From NCBI GenBank assembly GCA_000151295.1, contig GG745333.1, positions 1,515,724 through 1,537,748 on the forward strand: DNA of 22,025 bases, read 5' to 3'. A model generated the notes under the pieces. The model saw only the letters and a program-made list of their open reading frames with translations, had not been told where the DNA came from and searched no databases. This document shows positions 18,889 to 22,025 of this stretch, one piece after another. Both the position numbers and the translations under genes were made by a program. The DNA comes from Allomyces macrogynus ATCC 38327. Taxonomy: Eukaryota > Blastocladiomycota > Blastocladiomycetes > Blastocladiales > Blastocladiaceae. Position 1 is the stretch's first letter, and each line of letters opens with the position of its first letter.

Positions 18889-20935
18889 ATGTCGACCACC
18901 GCCGCGCGCTTTGGCCGCGCTGTCGCCGTGGCCATGGTCGCGACGCTCGCGCTCTTCCTACTCGCAAGTTCAACCGCCTCTGCGCGCCCGGCGTCACGCC
19001 CAAGCGGATCTTCCGCGACGTCCGGCGTGGCCGGCACGCCCGTCTGCGTCGACTCGAAGCTCTGCGTCTCCATGGTGCCCGCCAACAACGGCGCGAGCGT
19101 TGACGTGACGATCAACACGACCGTGGCCGGGTGGGCCGGGATTGGGCTCGGGTCGTCCATGAGCAACGCCGACTGCCTCGTGCGTCTTTTCTTCCTGTGC
19201 TCCGCCCACGTGGGAAACGGCCCATCCTGACACCAGCTGGAATCGCGCCGATGTAGATGGTCTGGAAGGACAGCTCGGGCAAGTGGACCGTCTCGCGGCG
19301 GTACGCGACATCGCACGACCTGCCCACGGCTGCGTCCTCGCAAAACGTGCAAATCGTGGCCAGTTCCGCGTCGTCCGTGACGGTCCGCCGGCCGGCGACG
19401 CTCTCGGCAAGCGCAAAGGACCAGTCGTTCTCGAATAGCTCGCAGTCGTTTATTTGGGCCTATGCGACGTCGGCCGTCTCCGGGTCGAATTTCGCGCGGC
19501 ATGTCGCCGAGGGGTCGTTCTCGTATAATGCCCTGACGGCTGACGCGTCGGGGTCGGACGCCAAGGCGGCCAGTGATACTTCGGTGACGGGGTCGGCGAC
19601 AGGGTCCAATGCGACAGCGGCGTCGTTAAGCGGAATGCCCGTCGTGTGCCCGTCGTCGAAATTGTGTGTGGCCATGGGGATCGTGCCGGGGAACACGTCG
19701 TTCGTGGACGTGTTGCTCAACACGACGATTTCGAGTGGGTGGATTGGGATCGGGATCGGGTCGAGTATGAAGAGTGCCGATGTTTTGGTTCGTATTTTTG
19801 CACGTTCCGCTTCCTCGATGGGCTTAACTGACTCTCCAACCACGCGTTCAACAGATGGCGTGGCGCGAAAACAATCAGTGGGTCGTCTCGCGCCGGCACT
19901 CGACGGGCCACGACACGCCGTCGCCCGCGACCAAGCAAGCGATTCAGGTTGTCGCGAGTACCGCGTCGACCGTGACCGTGCGCCGGCCCGTGACCCTGAC
20001 CGCCAGCTCAGGCGACCAGTCGTTTACGAATTCGTCGCAAACGTTCATTTGGGCGGTCGCTGACGGCGTGGCCGCGTCGACGGGTAACCTGGGTATGCAC
20101 CGGTCCGAGGGCACGTTTGTGTACAATGCGTTTTCGGCCGAGGGGACGGCGGCGAGCGCGGATCAGCGCTCGACGATGATTGCGGTGCACGGCATTTTGA
20201 TGGCGGTTGCGTGGTCGTTTTTGTCGTTCATGGGGTACGTTTTCAAGAGATCGGGTGGCAACCGTGCGGAGATCCTAACCAGCGCGCCCAATGTCTTGCA
20301 GAGTCTTTGCCGCGCGCTTCCTCAAGAACAAGTGGCCCAAGACGTGGTTCCCTGTGCACCGCGCGCTCCTCGGTCTCGCCGTCCTGCTCACGATTATCGG
20401 GTTCGCCGTCATGGTGGTCGCAACCGACGGCAACCACTTTGGCGGGCTCCACGGCAAGATTGGGCTTGCCGTCACGGCCGGTTGCTTGGCGCAGGGCATT
20501 CTCGGGTTCTTGATTGACCGGTGGTTTGATGCGAACCGCACCGAAGTGCCGTGGTGGGACAAGCTTCACTGGTACCTCGGATACCTGGTCGGGCTCGGTG
20601 GCCCCGTGAACGTCGTCCTGGGTCACTTGAAGAACGACACGGCGACGTGGCTGCTCACGGTGAATGTGGCGGTCATGGGCGTGTTTGTGATTGCGTTTAT
20701 CTGGGGGCAGGTCACGCTTGGCCAGGTGCGTCTTTCTTTCGTTTACCGCACACGGACTCGAACTTGAGCTGATCAAGTCTGTTCTGTGTTCCATGTGTAG
20801 CAACACGAACACCAAGCAATGCCGCTCGTCGACAAGAATGGGTCGGCCGACCGCGACCAGCTCGGCGCGAACGCTGCGGCAGGACCAACTGGTGACCAGC
20901 ACGGTTCGACCGACGTGATTGCGCCGCGGCCGTGA
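18889..20935 (+). CDS. Two-DOMON cytochrome b561 membrane protein
   Basis: Probable transmembrane electron-transfer protein (CYBDOM type): extracellular DOMON domains that can bind haem, followed by a cytochrome b561 core. Exons are 18889-19179, 19257-19787, 19855-20234, 20302-20725 and 20801-20935, introns 67-77 nt, product 586 residues. Residues 1-33 form a signal peptide. DOMON1 (about 49-215) has GIGLGSSMSNAD and FARHVAEGSFSYN; DOMON2 (about 228-366) has GIGIGSSMKSAD and GMHRSEGTFVYN; the Met and His are the expected haem ligands. The b561 part has five hydrophobic helices between 382 and 536 with His386, His420, His451 and His490 in positions suited to two haems. The tail (543-586) is hydrophilic and ends at TGA. 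A similar gene follows directly, so this is one member of a tandem pair. Confidence 0.93.
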
Positions 20936-20984
20936 TTTCCACCCGTGCGTTGTGCGCGATGCGCGCGACCCCTCGCGCGTGGAC

Positions 20985-21008
20985 GCCTGCCTGCACGCCT
21001 GCCTGCAC
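20985..21008 (+). repeat. Perfect 12-nt tandem duplication
   Basis: GCCTGCCTGCAC occurs twice with no spacer, about 50 nt after the stop codon of the first DOMON gene. Confidence 0.85.
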
Positions 21009-21237
21009 ATCTTACCCATTTGCATCATTGTCGTCCATTGTTCAACTTCAAGCACCTCATGAATACATTGCGAATTGGTAGTCAAGAGGGGGACTTGCTT
21101 GTCTAGGCGCGCCCGCACGCCCCTTTCTGGGCCGCCCGCCGGGGAGCAAGCCGGGGCGCGATTGGCACGCGCTCCACGTCCCTGCCCGCCCGCTTCGTTG
21201 CCGCCGTCCTGTCCGGTACGGGGGCGCCGAGGCCGTT

Positions 21238-21260
21238 CCCGCTCCCGCTCCCGCTCCCGC
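21238..21260 (+). repeat. CCCGCT hexamer repeat
   Basis: Nearly four perfect copies of CCCGCT (23 nt) about 200 nt before the start of the second DOMON gene, probably in its promoter or leader. Confidence 0.85.
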
Positions 21261-21455
21261 GACTCGTATCGCGCAAGGAAATTGGTTGCTCGCGACTTGT
21301 TCCACCGCCGTCCCTTCCCTCGTCTCGACACCTTGCCTGTGCCTTCGTCCTCGTCCCTGCCTCTCTCGCCGACCACCACGATGCGCGCACGGCCATTACG
21401 AACTACACTCGCGCAGCCCACCTCCTTCCCGCGCACCGGCCCATCCACCACCACC

Positions 21456-22025
21456 ATGCCCTCGACCGCGCTCACGCTCCTCGCCTCCGCCCTCGTCCTG
21501 CTCGCGTGCACGCCCGGCCCGCCGGGCATCTTGGCCCTGCGCGTCGCGCGGCGACAAGTCGCACCTGCGTCCGGGTCGGCGGGCGTGCGCACTTGCGTCG
21601 ACGGCACGCTGTGCGTGACCATGGCGCCCGCGAATATTGGCGCCAGCGTGGACGTGACGACCGCGACCACGGCGGCCGGGTGGACGGGGATCGGGATTGG
21701 CGAGGGCATGACGAACGCCGACTGTCTGGTACGTTGCGATGGCTCCATTTTGGGCGTCGGTCGGGATTCTCGAAACGGGCCGGCGTGCCAAGATCGAGAC
21801 CAGGGAGGGGATGTGACGCGGACGAAGGACCCGCGCCACCGCCACCCCCACATGCGTGCCGATCTGTTTTTGGATCAAGCAATTAATCACCAACCCGAAA
21901 CCCTTTGCCGGCACTTCATGGTCGCACCTTACATTCCCCTTGATCCAAATCCAGATCGTCTGGCAACAAGCCGGCCAGTGGACCGTTTCGCGGCGGTACG
22001 CGTCGGGCTACTCACCCCCGGCCAT
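21456..22025 (+). CDS. DOMON-domain protein, 5' part (3' end beyond window)
   Basis: Tandem relative of the preceding gene. Exon 1 is 21456-21728 (91 codons); exon 2 starts at 21955 and runs off the right edge. The start MPSTALTLLASALVLLACTP is a signal peptide. The mature part, TCVDGTLCVTMAPANIGASV and GWTGIGIGEGMTNADCL, then IVWQQAGQWTVSRRYASGY after the intron, lines up closely with DOMON1 of the gene before it, including the candidate haem-ligand Met in EGMTNAD. The proposed intron (21729-21954) is 226 nt, about three times the usual length here, and has no stop in the frame of exon 1. Whether a second DOMON and a b561 core follow cannot be seen. Confidence 0.88.
   Translation, partial: MPSTALTLLASALVLLACTPGPPGILALRVARRQVAPASGSAGVRTCVDGTLCVTMAPANIGASVDVTTATTAAGWTGIGIGEGMTNADCLVRCDGSILGVGRDSRNGPACQDRDQGGDVTRTKDPRHRHPHMRADLFLDQAINHQPETLCRHFMVAPYIPLDPNPDRLATSRPVDRFAAVRVGLLTPGH

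Larger units (their letters stand above)
20936..21455. other. Intergenic region between the tandem DOMON genes
   Basis: A 520-nt spacer holding the 3' UTR of the first gene and promoter of the second. It carries two short tandem repeats listed separately. A long open frame on the minus strand crosses it but is an artefact of GC-rich sequence. No gene seen. Confidence 0.5.

Noticed and set aside
20243..21853. 536-codon open frame on the minus strand
   Set aside because: Antisense to the b561 exons and to the second DOMON gene; its composition is Arg-rich and irregular, and the plus-strand models are strongly supported.
1..22025. CRISPR arrays, insertion sequences, transposons or prophage
   Set aside because: No spaced direct repeats, transposase, integrase or long terminal repeats were seen; the window is eukaryotic with spliceosomal introns.

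Overview
This is a GC-rich nuclear segment of a fungus, seven protein-coding loci plus one decayed one and a tRNA. Genes sit on both strands and almost all are split by short spliceosomal introns, mostly 63-98 nt, with GTNNGT-like donors, CTNA(C/T) branch points and TAG/CAG acceptors. The protein content is fungal: a Vps74-type GOLPH3 protein with the yeast-like Arg-rich N-terminus and COPI-type C-terminus, an F-BAR/C1/SH3/SH3 Bzz1, a PRPP synthetase with a long inserted segment as in some fungal subunits, and a Tom20. The GC bias and intron density make an early-diverging (zoosporic) fungus plausible, but I cannot place it further.

Layout. 1-1760 (minus): 5' part of a eukaryotic valyl-tRNA synthetase with a mitochondrial-looking presequence, running off the left edge. 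2050-3333 (minus): Vps74/GOLPH3. 3964-5742 (plus): secreted M28 metallo-aminopeptidase, divergent from Vps74 across a spacer with a CGA/CAA repeat. 6266-8474 (plus): a fusion of the mitochondrial import receptor Tom20 with a SET/zinc-finger domain. 8690-12045 (minus): Bzz1 in 14 exons, convergent with the fusion gene. 12768-12849 (plus): tRNA-Leu(CAA). 13336-15221 (minus): PRPP synthetase with a long N-terminal extension. 16030-18060 (plus): an ABC1/UbiB-family kinase-like gene that is broken by four UAR stops, a deletion, frameshifts and a lost splice donor. 18889-20935 (plus): a two-DOMON cytochrome b561 membrane protein. 21456-22025 (plus): the start of a tandem second DOMON gene, cut by the right edge.

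How the genes relate. There is no operon and no single pathway, but several products concern mitochondria (the ValRS presequence, Tom20-SET, and the ABC1-like kinase whose family acts in quinone biology). Others concern membrane traffic and the cell surface (Vps74, Bzz1, the secreted peptidase, the DOMON/b561 redox proteins). The most unusual item is the Tom20-SET fusion: it would put a methyltransferase-like domain on the mitochondrial outer membrane, but two residues normally important for SET catalysis look changed. The ABC1-like pseudogene is second: its four UAR stops fall where Gln codons would fit, while most of its sequence is still well preserved. All gene models were spliced by hand and keep an open frame and phase throughout; none has been checked against transcripts.
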